Assembly: GCA_021613375.1 (NCBI GenBank)
Contig: CM038711.1
Coordinates: 14,780,576 to 14,844,575, forward strand
Source: Megaleporinus macrocephalus
Lineage: Eukaryota > Chordata > Actinopteri > Characiformes > Anostomidae
Direction of reading: 5' to 3'
DNA length: 64,000 nt
This document shows positions 34,526-46,358 of this stretch, piece after piece. The notes below the pieces were generated by a model, which worked only from the letters and a program-made list of their open reading frames with translations, searched no databases and was not told where the DNA came from. Within the stretch, counting starts at the first letter, position 1; every line of letters begins with the position of its first letter. A program made the position numbers and the translations under genes.

Positions 34526-34592
34526 GAATGAGTGAGTGAGAGAGAGAGAAAGGAGAGAGAGAGAGAAAGAGAGAAAGAGAGAGAGAGAGAGT
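34526..34592. repeat. (GAGT)n/(GA)n low-complexity tract
   Basis: GAGTGAGTGAGAGAGAGAG followed by GA runs with AAA breaks, 60 bp downstream of the main GA microsatellite. Confidence 0.9.
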
Positions 34593-34639
34593 ATGAGTGT
34601 GCATATGAGTATATTTAAAAGGTAAACAACAACAACAAA

Positions 34640-35530
34640 AAGACATTTAAAAGCATGGTGTAATAATAATAATATACTTTTATTTATAAATGCCTTTCAA
34701 GACACCCAAGGACTCTGTACACAGAAGAGTAAGTAAAAGATAAAGAAAAAGAAGACACAGGAATAAGTAATTGGGTAGAGCTAAAATTAATTTACCTCTA
34801 TGAGACAAAGAAATCTATCTATTTTAAGAGGTTATGAGAGAAATACTAGCATGGAGATATAAAAAGATTGTATTCTGGAGTATTTGGGCCTGCAATGCTG
34901 AAAGCCCTATCTCCACAAATGTGTAACCTGGAGGCTGCAATAGAAAGCAGGTGGGTACCAGAGGACTAGAGAGAGCACGAAGCTGAATACATCTGAATAA
35001 GAGCAGAAAGGTAAGGAGGTGCCAAAGCACACAGGGACTTAAAAACCAAAAGACGTATTTTGTACTGTATACAGAAGTGCACAGGAAGCCAGTGTAAACA
35101 TTTGAGAGCAGGGGTTATATGTAATGTATTGGTGTGTATAAGAACCCTAGCAGCTGAGCTCTGGGCATATTGTATTTTTTTGAGATTGCAGCTAAGAAGC
35201 CCATAAGCAGGGCAGGGCAGTATTCAAACCTAGATGTAATAAAAGCATAGATAAGGATCTTAGCTATCAGGCAATATATTTAATATGAAAATATGCCGTT
35301 TTACTAATGTTTTTAAAGTGGCCATTGACTTTTTGGAGTCAAGAATGACCACAAGATTCCAAACTTGGGCAATAATAGATATCTTGAAATCTGGTACAGT
35401 GAGCGCCGATTTTCTTCAAGGTAGCTGTAGATGCAGTTAGTATCAGATGCAGGTTTGTTGAGAGTACAGTCCTTTTACAGAAAGAAAAGAAAAACATCCT
35501 TTCTGTTGTATTTTTGTTTATATCCAAAGT
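34640..35530 (-). pseudogene. LINE reverse-transcriptase C-terminus (L2/CR1/Rex1-like), decayed
   Basis: On the minus strand, from about 35530 down, shifted frames give a run of motifs typical of the end of non-LTR retrotransposon ORF2: an L..KVNGHFKNISKTAYF segment, then ILIYAFITSRFEYCPALL (the SRLDYCNALL motif), then QYAQSSAARVLIHT (QNSAARVLT motif), then HITPALKCLHWLPV (LHWLPV motif). This is followed by PPYLSALIQ and a SRLHICGDRAFSIAGP piece. This order is that of the RT thumb/connection region in L2/CR1/Rex1 clades. Several stops and frameshifts make it dead. The 3' tail lies toward 34640 (TTTATAAATGCCTTTCAAGA on the plus strand). No endonuclease domain or 5' end is present, as expected for 5'-truncated insertions. 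Confidence 0.85.
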
Positions 35531-35890
35531 GGGGAAAAATGTGCAGCCTCTATTAATTCAGAATAGTATGTGCAAATTTAATTCATTCTCTAACAATGTC
35601 ATTTATAATGTACTGACACAAATAAATAACAAACATTGAACATTAAAAATTATTTAAAATACCTTTTAGTTACTTAATGTAACTTAAAACGTTTCATACT
35701 TTATAGTTTTTCTAATGGTATATATTTTAAAACAGGATAATCAATTTTACCATCCAGAAAATGTAATATGGCCAACCCTTGTCTGATCAACCTCACACAA
35801 CACAAAGGCTTTTGATCCACCCAGTCACAGATTTCCCAGTTATTTTCAAGTTATTTTCCCAAGACAAGTGTAGCAGAATGTGGGTAGAAC
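35531..35890. other. AT-rich intergenic sequence, nothing recognised
   Basis: No feature was recognised between the LINE remnant and the hAT MITE. Confidence 0.5.
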
Positions 35891-36114
35891 CAAGGGCGTA
35901 GATTTGCTCTTGACATTGGTGGGGACCTATGAATCTACACCAGCGAATGGCACAGCCAATCACACTAGAGCCCTTTCTGCACCTCTAGGTTAATCAGACG
36001 TTTACAGATCTGGGTTTTTTTGGAGGGGATCAAATTATTGGTGGCGACACTTCAATAATCGCTGAATATTGGTGGAGACATGTCACTTCCGTTCATGCTA
36101 ATTCTTCGCCCTTG
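35891..36114. mobile_element. hAT-type MITE with 8-bp TSD
   Basis: The left end CAAGGGCGTAGATTTG is mirrored by GCTAATTCTTCGCCCTTG at the right. The 8 bases before (GGTAGAAC) and after (GGAGGAAC) match at 6 of 8 positions, consistent with the 8-bp target duplication of hAT elements. The interior phrase GACATTGGTGGGGACC is familiar from a common fish MITE. It has no coding capacity. Confidence 0.78.
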
Positions 36115-36122
36115 GGAGGAAC

Positions 36123-36578
36123 TACACTACTATGCAAAAGTCTTACACAAGCATATTGTTTAAAAAGCCTTAGGAATAAGGGTATTTTCATCAGTAAGAA
36201 CACAATATATCATTATAACAGATGTAAATAATCATAAATATGATGCAACGCAGCATGAATATCTTATTTTGAAAGAAATAGATAATATTTTGTAAGCCAG
36301 TTCAGTTCCAGACATTGCTCCAGACATTGTATGAATTCACCAGCAATCTTGTAGTCAAAGCAGGTATTAGATGATAACTGTAAATAATACTGGGTTGTTT
36401 CCACAAGGAAAAGCTTGAAAAGGGTTAAACAAGTTCACTGACATGTATTCTACTACTTGAATATTTTAAAAAAGAAAAAATTTATTTGCTGAGCAAATAA
36501 AAGCTTCCTGTCTGGAAAGAATAGCATTTTAAATATAATAAAAGTGCCTAAGTGCCTAAACTTTTGCACAGCACTGTA
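36123..36578. mobile_element. Tc1-type non-autonomous element with TIRs
   Basis: The left TACACTACTATGCAAAAGTC and right AAACTTTTGCACAGCACTGTA are inverted repeats (about 14 of 18 bases) bounded by TA. The CTTTTGCACAG(T/C)ACTGTA end is shared with Tc1 family A at 15271 and 16004. The interior of about 430 bp has no transposase frame. It starts nine bases after the preceding MITE ends. Confidence 0.72.
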
Positions 36579-36625
36579 TATTTTGTAGGAAGGAGCAGGG
36601 GAGGAGACCGCTGCACTAGACCCTA

Positions 36626-36627
<2 letters not shown>

Positions 36628-36668
<41 letters not shown>

Positions 36669-36679
36669 CGAGAGAGCGG
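36628..36679. repeat. (GT)n then (GA)n microsatellite
   Basis: GT run 36628-36658 followed by GA repeats with GCGAG interruptions. Confidence 0.95.
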
Positions 36680-37649
36680 AGCGAGCTAAGGAAAAAAAAT
36701 AACATGTTCACAGATATGTGACATCTCCTACCAATATGAGTCTAACAGAATTCCCCGTAAAAGCGGTAGCTGAATCATCTCCTTCTGATGGTAGGATGAG
36801 AACTGAGTGCTGGTAAGAGAGAAGCACGGATTAAAACCACTCACAGGAGCCATCTCGGCTCCTTTCATGCGGCTTTCTTATCCTACACAGAAATTTGTGC
36901 AGTTTTTGTGCCTGAGATTCACCTCAGTTTGCATAATTGACTGAATGTGAGGCATTTTGTAGGTTTTGCAACATAATACGATGTAAGCATACTCCCTGAT
37001 GCACTGCATCCCACTCTATTGGAAAGGATATTTCCCAAAAGCTTCACAGTGTGGCAGTCATCTTTGCATGAGTTTTCAAACAAAAACTGTACCAGGCTCA
37101 CTTCAAACTCAACTACTAACTACTAGCTCACATTAAACATTCTACATACAGCTAAATTAAGCTATATATTGCAACTTGTTACTTTGTTTTAACTGCAAAT
37201 ACAACCACCAGATTTTAATTGGCAGTCCCTTATTCTTTTGCTACATTTTGCAGTAGCTCTGCAATGTTTGCCCTAGTGTGACTTTCATGTGCTGCTCTAG
37301 TTTGGAGAACATGACACAGCAGTTGGCAGTGCTCTGTGAGATAATGTGCTGGTGTATTCGCTGCCCTCAACGTCCACACTTTGCAAATTAATGCGATCCT
37401 TTCTGCTGTACTCAAAGTCTCCTTCGCTTGTGTCACCACTGTTAGGTATCTAGAAAAAAATTTTGTCAGACATTTAGGTTCCAATGTTTTGAGCATGTAG
37501 GAGAAGTCAGCACAGTGATATGGACGCAAGTCTTTGCATACAAAGTAGGCAACAGATTATGTTATTTTCTTCGCTCGAGTGTGTCAAAACCAAACGTTTT
37601 TTCAATGGAATTGATTTAATGTTGGCTTTGCTATCAATAAAGCAAAAGT
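36680..37649. other. Intergenic sequence, nothing recognised
   Basis: A 99-aa minus frame (37230-37529) has no recognisable domain. No mobile element is seen. Confidence 0.42.
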
Positions 37650-37880
37650 CAGCATCTTGTTCAAATTCTTTATTATTATTTTATATAACACCTTTTACAA
37701 CAGACACTGTCACTGTTACAGAAAAATTCAAGCCCAGGCCCCCAATGAGCAAGCCAGAGGTGACGGTGACAAGAAGTATTGCCTCAAAGCAAGACAAAGA
37801 ACCCTCGAGAGGAGCCAGACTAAAAAAAAGAACCCATCCTCCTCTGGTCGACTCCGGATTTCAAAACAAGTACAAATATA
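37650..37880. repeat. Teleost dispersed repeat (unclassified)
   Basis: TTATATAACACCTTTTACAA, CAATGAGCAAGCCAGAGGTG, CCCTCGAGAGGAGCCAGAC and CATCCTCCTCTGGTCGACTC are landmarks of a high-copy ostariophysan repeat. The 133-aa frame over it (37520-37921) is a by-product. Confidence 0.65.
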
Positions 37881-38236
37881 ATACGAACACAATCGACTAC
37901 TACTACTACATGCATAAATGAATATAGAGACAAAAAGGAGGAAAGCTGTTGAAGTCCCATCAGAGTAGCAGCAAGAATCAGCTCAGTGTTTTGTAAAGGA
38001 AGAGAAGACTCATGTTTGTTCGAGCAGGAGAAGAAAACATCACTGATTAAGTAAGCAAATTGTGTCTTTGGAGGTGTTATATTGTTATGGAGTTTTTGGA
38101 ATTATGGAATTCTCCCAGTCCACCTTGCCATCTGGACAGTTTAAGGTGGAACAGAATTAAAATTAAAAAACTGGAAGCCAACTTTAACATTGTTTGCCAG
38201 TGTTACACCCAATTCAGTTTCCCTTTAAATCCTTAC

Positions 38237-38263
38237 ACCCCCCCCCCCCCACCCCCCACCCCA
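38237..38263. repeat. Poly-C tract
   Basis: C-rich run with two A interruptions. Confidence 0.95.
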
Positions 38264-38356
38264 AGATAAATCAACGGAAAGCAGAAAGGATCAAAAAATC
38301 TTATGCATCAAATTAAAGGTTCAGCAGTTCATACAGTGTTGTTTGGTGCTGAATTC

Positions 38357-39235
38357 TGCTCAGTGGATGTACTCTCCTGAGGACTTCCACTCCTGAGGGG
38401 AATGGGAATTTAAAGGGGCTGGCCACACCCAGCGCTGTGTGATAGAGAGAAGAAAGAAAACACATTAAGCAGCATGCACTAAGTTGTCACTTTATTATGT
38501 ATATCTGCCTGAACTTAATGTGAAATTTATGAAGTACTTATAGATTTAAAATTACTGACTGTTGCTCCACAGCTTATCAGGCCACATTTAGCCCGTTCTT
38601 CATAATGGAACACTGTAGGACAACCTCTGACTAGAAATTCGAGGTGGATCATTGTTGGTGAACCAGTATTAGCCGTTGACAATATAGCAAATTCTTTACT
38701 CTTGTGCTACTATCAATAAATATTGCAATTGGTAACTAAAATGTTATTCCACGATTTAGCTTTGTAAAACTCTATTATAACTAATTAAGAAGCTAATACT
38801 ATTTTCACACTTCTCACAAGAGAAAACACTGAAGCTTTGTTAAACTCTACATGAGTCAACGCTACTTTCACAAAACAGTGCAATATATTGTTTCACATCA
38901 GCCACGTTCTTTATGTTCCTACTTTCTCTTCCTTCCGTTTGTGCTAAAAATTAAATAGGCTACTACTTTGAAAAGCTGTAAGCCTGTAATTATAAATAGT
39001 CCTATGCTGAGGCAGAGCTCGCCACTGTTGGCACTACAATATAGATCTAATAAATAATCCCACCTCCTTCCAATCAGCACATGTGGAACAGCAGCACTGT
39101 TGTGATGGGCAGCAGAAATAAGAAAAACAGAGAAGGGAGAAGAAGCTGCAGCTGGTTTTAAATCAAGCATATGCACCATTGTATGACTAACAGCATGAAT
39201 ACACACTGTGTGAAACCACACAGCCATTTTTTATT
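38357..39235. repeat. Diverged duplication, copy A (partner 41022-41950)
   Basis: Collinear with 41022-41950 through many anchors in the same order: GAGGACTTCCA, GATTTAAAATTACTGACTGT, CAGCCACGTTCTTTAT, TTTCTCTTC, a 39-bp identical block at 38970-39008 (starting GAAAAGCTGTAAGCCTG), AGATCTAATAAATAAT, CAGCACATGTGGAACA and GTATGACTAACA. Overall divergence is substantial, with many indels. No frame is conserved between the copies, so the duplicated content is non-coding. A 102-aa minus frame (38919-39227) in this copy is not open in the other. Confidence 0.88.
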
Positions 39236-39239
39236 AACA

Positions 39240-40630
39240 TTATTATCATAAATGGTGAGAAAACAGGCTAAATATTTTTGTCATTTTGTATCACTTTGCC
39301 AGAGTGGTTTCATTAGGAGTTGGCGCTAAAACAGTTTGTGATCATAGTGCCAAAAAGATGCAATTAAGACCCGCTATGCCTCTTTTACTGGGTCTCGTTT
39401 CAAGATTTTATTACATCTGTATTGTGTAATATGTCCCTAAAGTCCATTAATTAAGGTTATTTGAATGAATGTATCGAAAATCATAATTCAAACATTACAA
39501 ACAAACAATTATTATGCACCTCAGTGTATTCCCATATATTTTTGGAATGCTTATATATGTTTATATGTATTAGTGTTGGCCAAAAGAAGATATATTTTTC
39601 ATACCAATAAATGGCTTCAAACCAAAACCTATTTTGAAGATTTGTGCTACCCTGTCAAAAATTACTTAACATTAGCTATGTACATAAAACTGCAGGTAGG
39701 ATATTCAAATAACTTAAACTTAAACTCTACTAAACTGTACTAACATTTAAACTTCTTATTCGTCAGCTTATTGTTCAAATTGTCCCGTTTCATCTTAAAC
39801 GGTGCAGTACTTGTGGCACTGCAGCACCAGGATGTAAGTGATAAACCATTTTAAGTGTAAAGAAAAAGTTTGAAGAAGAAGCAACAACTCGATAGGTAAA
39901 ACTAATTGTTGGGATACCAGCACGCTGACTTGGGCAGACAGTTCCAAGAGTTTTTTATTGTACTGAAACATTTAACAAGAAGTCTCATTAAACTATCATC
40001 CTCATAAATGTTTATTACCATCTACTCAGACTAAGAGTCATAAGGGCTAATGACAGTTAAGCTAATTTGAAGTTACCTCAAAGCATCCCTTAATGTCCTC
40101 TGCATTTATTTGTGTTGACAACTGAATGCTCCCGGTGTTCATTAAAAATAAAGAATTTGGTTGTAAAGGTTGTTGACACAACTATTTGTCTCTCATGCTG
40201 CTCTATCTGCAATGCTTCTGTGAACAGGTGCCTTCCGTTATCACTTTAGAACAGTGATGTACAAAACCTCTGAGTTGGAGAATATGGCTGGCGGCCCTGA
40301 ATTGTGTGTCATACAATAAACAATTCTGAATGATGCACATACTTTCCTAAATAGGAATTGGACAAACTGAAACATTTGCAACTTTCAAAGATTACATTAC
40401 ACTATTATTTAAATAAATAAATATTTACTGCCTACCTTTCTTTATTGGATTGCTGTAAGTTAGGCCTACCTTAAAACATGACATCATGGACACTGACAAA
40501 AACAATGAATTAAATGCATGATGTCACATCAATCACATTAATCCTGTTAAAACCACAACTACTTCAACATGCCATGAAGAAAGGCTTACATTAGCTCCTA
40601 TAGAAATGAAGAAAGGCCGGCAGTGCAGCA
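39240..40630. other. Spacer between the duplicated segments, nothing recognised
   Basis: AT-rich sequence with chance frames only. Confidence 0.45.
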
Positions 40631-40638
40631 AGGCTTTT

Positions 40639-40838
40639 AAGTCTTTGACACTGCGTTCTTGTTCCGCTGTGGTATGTAAGTGTTTTTTTTGCACTCGGTA
40701 TAGGATGCTACCACTATTACTTCTATACATTTGGTCCTTCAAGTCTTTGACACTGTGTTGTTGTTCCGCTGTGCTAGGCAACTGTTTGTTTTTACACTCG
40801 GCATAGGTTGCTACCACCATTACTTCCATATATTTGGA
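40639..40838. repeat. Tandem duplication, two 102/98-bp units
   Basis: AAGTCTTTGACACTG starts each unit (40639 and 40741), followed by TTGTTCCGCTGTG and then CTCGG(T/C)ATAGG(A/T)TGCTACCAC in both. The pair sits just left of duplication copy B. Confidence 0.92.
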
Positions 40839-41021
40839 GGCTTTGTACGCTCTGTGAAGAGCATTCCAAGCTAAAAATCTACTCAGCTCATTCAAGTATA
40901 ACAGTTGGCAGGTTCAATGAGAGTAATAGTGTTTCTGCATGACCTATGGGGTGAACTGAAAGGGCTAGGTCGGTGCCAGCTGGAGTGTATGTGTGCATTA
41001 AGCATTCCCAAAGGTCCCATT

Positions 41022-41950
41022 TTGCTCAAGCATGGATGTGTGGGAGGACTTCCATTCTAATTGAGAGAGCCAAAAATAACCACCCCCTTGGGTGGGAATC
41101 CCTTCCAGGGACGTCACGCCCAGCACTGTGTGAAGGAGAGAAGAATACACATTAATCACTATGCACTGAGTTGCCAGTTTATTACATACCTCAACCCACA
41201 CTTAATGTAAATGTTCTGAGTTACTCCTGCAGAATAGATTTGTTGATTTAAAATTACTGACTGTTGCTGCACAGCTCATTATGGAATACCATAAGACCAC
41301 CTCTGACCAGGAAAAAATGGTGGTGGACCATTGGTAGTTGACCATAGACATGGATAATTTAGTAAGCTCATTACTCATTTCAGAGAAAATAAAATTGTGA
41401 AATGCTATTACAGGACCAATAAATATGGCTAAAAAGTAACTAAAATGTTAACACTTATTTTTCTTATGAGCTGTGCTTCTACATGTAATTCTGTGTTATT
41501 GTAGAAAATGTAGCATTAGTGCTCATCTAAAATAACTAGCAAACTAGTGAATACTGCTAATGTGAGAAAAGCTGAAGCATTAAACGTGGCAAACTCTACA
41601 TGTACACAACAGTACAGTGTATTGTTTCACGTCAGCCACGTTCTTTATTTTCCTACTTTCTCTTCAGTGTGTTGTTTTTGAAAAGCTGTAAGCCTGTAAT
41701 TATAAATAGTCCTATGCTAACACAGAGCTTGCCACTGTTGGTTCTACAATACAGATCTAATAAATAATACCACCCCCTTTAAATCAGCACATGTGGAACA
41801 ACAGAGCTGTTATGATGGGCAGCAGAAAAAAAGACGAGGGAGAAAAAGGTGGTGGCAGATTTAAAATCAAGCACAAGCACAAATTTATGAGTAATACTAA
41901 CAATGTATGACTAACACTGTGTGTAACTACACTGAGACATTTTCTAAACT
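41022..41950. repeat. Diverged duplication, copy B (partner 38357-39235)
   Basis: Partner of copy A, same orientation. The offset drifts from about 2665 at the left to 2724 at the right because of indels. The 39-bp identical block is at 41680-41718. The best-kept part is 41620-41820, corresponding to 38900-39120. Confidence 0.88.
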
Positions 41951-43560
41951 TAGTGTAGTGATCATTTTCTGCCAGTTTGCTATCCGTCCATTCGTTTGGG
42001 TTTTTGTGTCAAAACATTCAAGGACTGTTGGTTTACTGGTTTTAATTGTGTAGCAACACCATATCAATGACAAATGATAAATGCACACACAACCTAAACA
42101 AATGAATAAAATAAACAGCGAGAACTATATCAGAGATGAATTCGGTCATTCACTTAGTGTTCAGAATTTCACTGAATTGAATTCTCAATATGATTTGAAA
42201 AAAAAAAAAATCAGTCAGTACTTAGCAATCAGTGCTCAGCAGCATGAAACCCAGAACACTGCAATTCTTCAGAAGCAGAAGTGCTTTGTCTGATTGGAAT
42301 ATTACATAAGTGTATATTATATAATTAACTCTTACAACCCTAGGGTTATTCTGCATAATTGTTTTGGTCAATGACAATTATAAAGCACTTGTCACAAGAG
42401 ACAGAGACTTGAGACATTTCTTAATGAATTTGGTTAATTTTTGATCACAAATATACAAAGTATTTACTTATACAAATCTTCAAAAGACGTGTCAGCTCAA
42501 ATACCTTTTCAGAAAATGTTCATTTAGAGTGTCTGTAGGCTGAAAAGGCAAGGATGTTGATAGTGATTCATTCTATCGTATTTTATTGAGGGAAAATAAA
42601 TTATTAGCATGAGGTGGCCATGTATTTATTGATTTTCTTTCCTCTTGGATTCATGCCTAGTGCTAAAACTCTGATACACAGCAAGACAGCCTTTATTTTT
42701 TATTTCAGATTGAGTTGCAAATTAAGCTAAATCACTCTGGACACAGAGAGTAATCACTGTGATTGATGTATCACATAAAACATAGAACATAGAAACATAG
42801 AAATGACAGCCAGCTGGTTTAGGAGTATCTATATAGATTGTTCTATTAAACTAGTCAGACTCAGAAACAGATTTTGGGCTTTTTACTGATTTGAAGTTTA
42901 GTCTAATTTTTTTTTTTTTACTTTGAGAAAACTCAGTAACTTTATTTTGTTTTTGTTCTTAAAATAAAAGGGTGAAATATGCCATTTTCTTATTATCAGA
43001 ACATTCAGAACACTACCAGAACTTTACTAAATGACTGCTTTGGTAGTGACAAGATGGAAAATTCAGTCAATGTTTAATAAAATAAACATCATTTACTTTG
43101 CTGCACACAGCATGTGTTTTAGTAGTGGCCATTCTTTATGTTACACAATGATTATGGGAGAGATTTATCTTAAAACCAAAGGTTCTAACTTCTAATCACA
43201 TGGCCTTGATGGGCAGGAACACATTATTACCTCTGGCTCAAAAAAATGGCTACTCCTATGTACTAAAGCTCTTTGTGTTTTGGTAGAGACATAAAAACAT
43301 ATGTAACGTTTTTCTTGATTTTTTTTACTTTTAACTAGAATTTTAAAAAACAATGTTCAAAAAGATGTTTAAAGATAAGATGTTGTTTTAACCCTTGTAT
43401 TTCAATTTTTGTTTTGTTTCTTACAAAATTTCAAAATCATTTGGCCTTTAAACTATGCTATGATGTTATAATGAGTAGACCAATAGAAATGCTCTATCAC
43501 TGTTTTTTTTCCCTCTTTTCTTGTTTCTGTTTTAACAATACAAGGTTTTTTTGTAACAGG
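41951..43560. other. AT-rich intergenic sequence, nothing recognised
   Basis: A short ACATAGAA-type run lies near 42776-42803 and there are poly-A/poly-T tracts. No gene was recognised. Confidence 0.48.
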
Positions 43561-43567
43561 GACAATA

Positions 43568-44105
43568 TACACCCTCCGGCCACTTCAAGGTACACTCATT
43601 GTGTCTTGCATATAGCACTTTGTAGTTTTACAGTTACAGACTTTAGTCCATCTGATTCACTGCACACTTCAATCTGTTCTTTAATGGTCTGGACCCTCAC
43701 AATACTACCACATAACAGTTATTATTTGATTGGTGGATTGTTCTCAGCACTACAGTGACACTGATGTGGTGGTGATGCGTAAGTTTGTATTGTGGTGGTA
43801 TTAGATAATAATAAAAGCCTGACTAGTTTTGGTTGGTGTTTAAAAAAGCCCCAGCAGCACTGCTGTGTCTGATCCACTCGTATTAGCACAACACACACTA
43901 ACACACCATCACCACATCAGTATCACTGGAGTGCTGAGAATGATCCACCATCCAAATAAATAGTCTGTGGTGGTCTTGTGGGGGTCCAGACCACTTAAGA
44001 ACAGGGTAAAACTGGCAGAACAAAGTAGCATAACAGAGATAGAATTGTATAACTACAAAGTGCACCTATATGGTAAGTGAGGTAGATAAAATGGATAATG
44101 GGTTT
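43568..44105. mobile_element. Foldback (large palindromic) DNA element
   Basis: The two halves are inverted copies. Left: CACTTTGTAGTTTTACAG, TGGTCTGGACCCTCACAA, GGTGGATTGTTCTCAGCACT, GACACTGATGTGGTGG. Right: CACCACATCAGTATCACTGG, GCTGAGAATGATCCACC, TTGTGGGGGTCCAGACCA, AACTACAAAGTGCACC. Arms are roughly 150-200 bp with a centre of about 120 bp. A partial copy is at 10695-10820. I recognise it as a high-copy ostariophysan repeat. It has no transposase. Confidence 0.85.
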
Positions 44106-44329
44106 AGATACAAAGTAGTTGTACCCAATGAATTGGCTGGTGGGTGTATTTTGCTGTCACTATCTCTAATAATGCCCCAAACTAGAAAAAAATGGCTGAA
44201 AACTTTTACAATATTTTCTACTGTTCTACTGCATCTGCAATTCTGCAGCTGTAGCAGTCTGTAAAGTAGGTGAGCGAATTAAAATTTCTTCTACTCTATA
44301 AATCGATGACAGTAGAAATACGTGCTTGA
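44106..44329. other. Intergenic sequence, nothing recognised
   Basis: A 64-aa frame only. Confidence 0.45.
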
Positions 44330-45000
44330 TGGAGGAGTTTTGCTATTTGCTCACTCTTTGGAATTCAATAAGGCTCCATGTTTAAGCCGTTCCTTTGACT
44401 GAGCACTGACGAAGTACACCTCCGCCACAGAATTAGCTTTGCATGTAATTCCTGCGGAAACACAGCATGTCAGAGTATAAGTGTTTAAAGCTCTCCACAG
44501 CTGGAGGAGGTGTCTGTTTTGCTGTGTTGATTTGTTTACTGCTTGGGCAGATTGCCACCGAAACCTTCTCTTCACTCAGCGTTTGATGTGGAGAGTCCTT
44601 TAATCATAGTCATGAACCTTTTGTGTTTCGCATTCCTGTTTCCTGATATGAACACCTTCAAAAAGATAACAGCGCAGGACTAGAGGCACCCGTGAAGAAC
44701 GCAGCTGACTCAGATAGGTAGAAATCTTCATTACGAAGATTAAGGGTATTCAGCGGAAGAAGCTGATAGCGAGTGCGAAATGTTTAATTTCGTCCGCATA
44801 ACTTGCGTGATAAACGCGGCTCGGTTCCCTCGAGGACTTCAACTTATTACCACTCGCTGAAAAACAGACAGATGTCCTGGCACAGCGGATATGTCGACCA
44901 AACAAAACTGGAGCATGGGCAGGGAGATCAAACAGAGTGATGGCACACGCTGCGGCAAATGCGTCTAACTCTAGTGTACTCTGAAGCTGAAAACAGGGCT
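44330..45000. promoter_or_regulatory. CNE-like block
   Basis: Non-repetitive, mixed composition: CTGACGAAGTACACCTCCG, AGAATTAGCTTTGCATGTAA, AATTTCGTCCGCATAACTTG, GATAAACGCGGCTCGG and CCTCGAGGACTTC. A 74-aa minus frame (44351-44575) lacks domains. Regulatory reading is inferred. Confidence 0.36.
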
Positions 45001-45861
45001 TTGTTAGTGAATGTTGCTTCCTGTCGCCTGGGTTTGATTTTGACCTTCGGTAAAGAAGCTGCTGTACACAATGGTCTATTAATTATGCACTGATCTTGGC
45101 AGTTTGCTGCAATGTTGTCCTTTTTAAATCAGGATTGTATTTCGGTTGAGCAAATTGTCATGTAAATCAAGCTGGGCTTGCACTTGCTATCTGCGAACTG
45201 CCTATCAGGTTGACCTTAACCACAGAGGGCAGTGGTCCGTTAAAAACAATGAGGTGATGAGGAAAGAAGCAACTTTTCTTGAACTACAGAAGTACCAGAC
45301 CTTTGGGTGTAACTCTTAAACATGCATCTCATTTCAAACCTCAAGTAGTCAGTGGAGGCAGTTATAGTACAGTGTTACAGTTGTATTAACATTAAATGAC
45401 AATAAACTTCACTTTGCTTATATCTAATGCAGTAAGTATGTAGGGCACCGAATCAAGGGTGAAGATTTAACATTTGAAAATTACTAAATGGCCAATCATT
45501 TCATAAAAAGTTATAGATTTCATTTCTATTATTCTTCTAAATGCCAGTATTGCAAAAGAGTGTTACCACTATTCCTGGTATGGTGAGTTTTCATTTTACA
45601 TTTTCATGTGGTTACAGGATGAAACAATATATGTATAAACTGTATGTATAAACTGTGTACATATAAGAAATTCATTGAAATGCAACTCATTTAGTGCTGA
45701 AACAGAAAATTTTACATTTTCAGCTCTCTTGAAAGTAAGAAAGCATCTTTTCATATTTCCTTTTTCATTTTTTCATTCATGTTTTCAAAGCGATATCTAA
45801 CCTAGAGTTCTTTAATGACGTAACCTGAAGGGGGCAGTACTTCAGTTATAGTGTTATGCCT
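45001..45861. other. Intergenic sequence, nothing recognised
   Basis: No gene or clear element up to the MITE that follows. Confidence 0.45.
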
Positions 45862-46358
45862 ATAGCCTTGTTCAGACTGCTAGGCCAAACCCAAATTTTG
45901 GAATATATTTTTTTATATTCTCTACCGCAGATACACATGAAATGTCTTTTTTTTCTTTTTTTTTTGCAAAGCAGATCCTTACTTCATTTGTAGGTAGATT
46001 GAAACACAGTTACAATCAACCACAGGCCTGTATGGCCACTCAAATCAAATTCCTGAGTGGCTTTGCATCACTCACAATGCAACAAACAACGATGATGGCC
46101 AATCCAGGATGACAGAAGTACTGAAATTCAAGAGAAGCATCAAAGCCAGAACTGTGACATAGATAGTGCACCTCCAGAGATAATCTCTCCTGCATCTGTG
46201 TGTGAAATCCACTTCACCAGCATAGTTTCATAGTCACCGTCATCTAAGTTGTAACCACAGCAACCCATGCAGATAGGTTGATGATGTCTGTACACACTAA
46301 TCTGACAGTCTTTTTTAAAGATCTAATGCAGGAAACAAGTTTATCTGAACATAGCCTT
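45862..46358. mobile_element. Non-autonomous DNA transposon with imperfect TIRs
   Basis: The left ATAGCCTTGTTCAGACTG is mirrored by TTTATCTGAACATAGCCT at the right. Interior landmarks (CCAAACCCAAATTTTGG near the left, ACACACTAATCTGACAGTC near the right) match my memory of a common fish MITE whose ends read GGCTATGTTCA. It has no coding capacity. Confidence 0.6.

Noticed and set aside
37520..37921. 133-aa plus-strand frame
   Set aside because: Covers a high-copy fish dispersed repeat. Such frames often appear as spurious predicted proteins.
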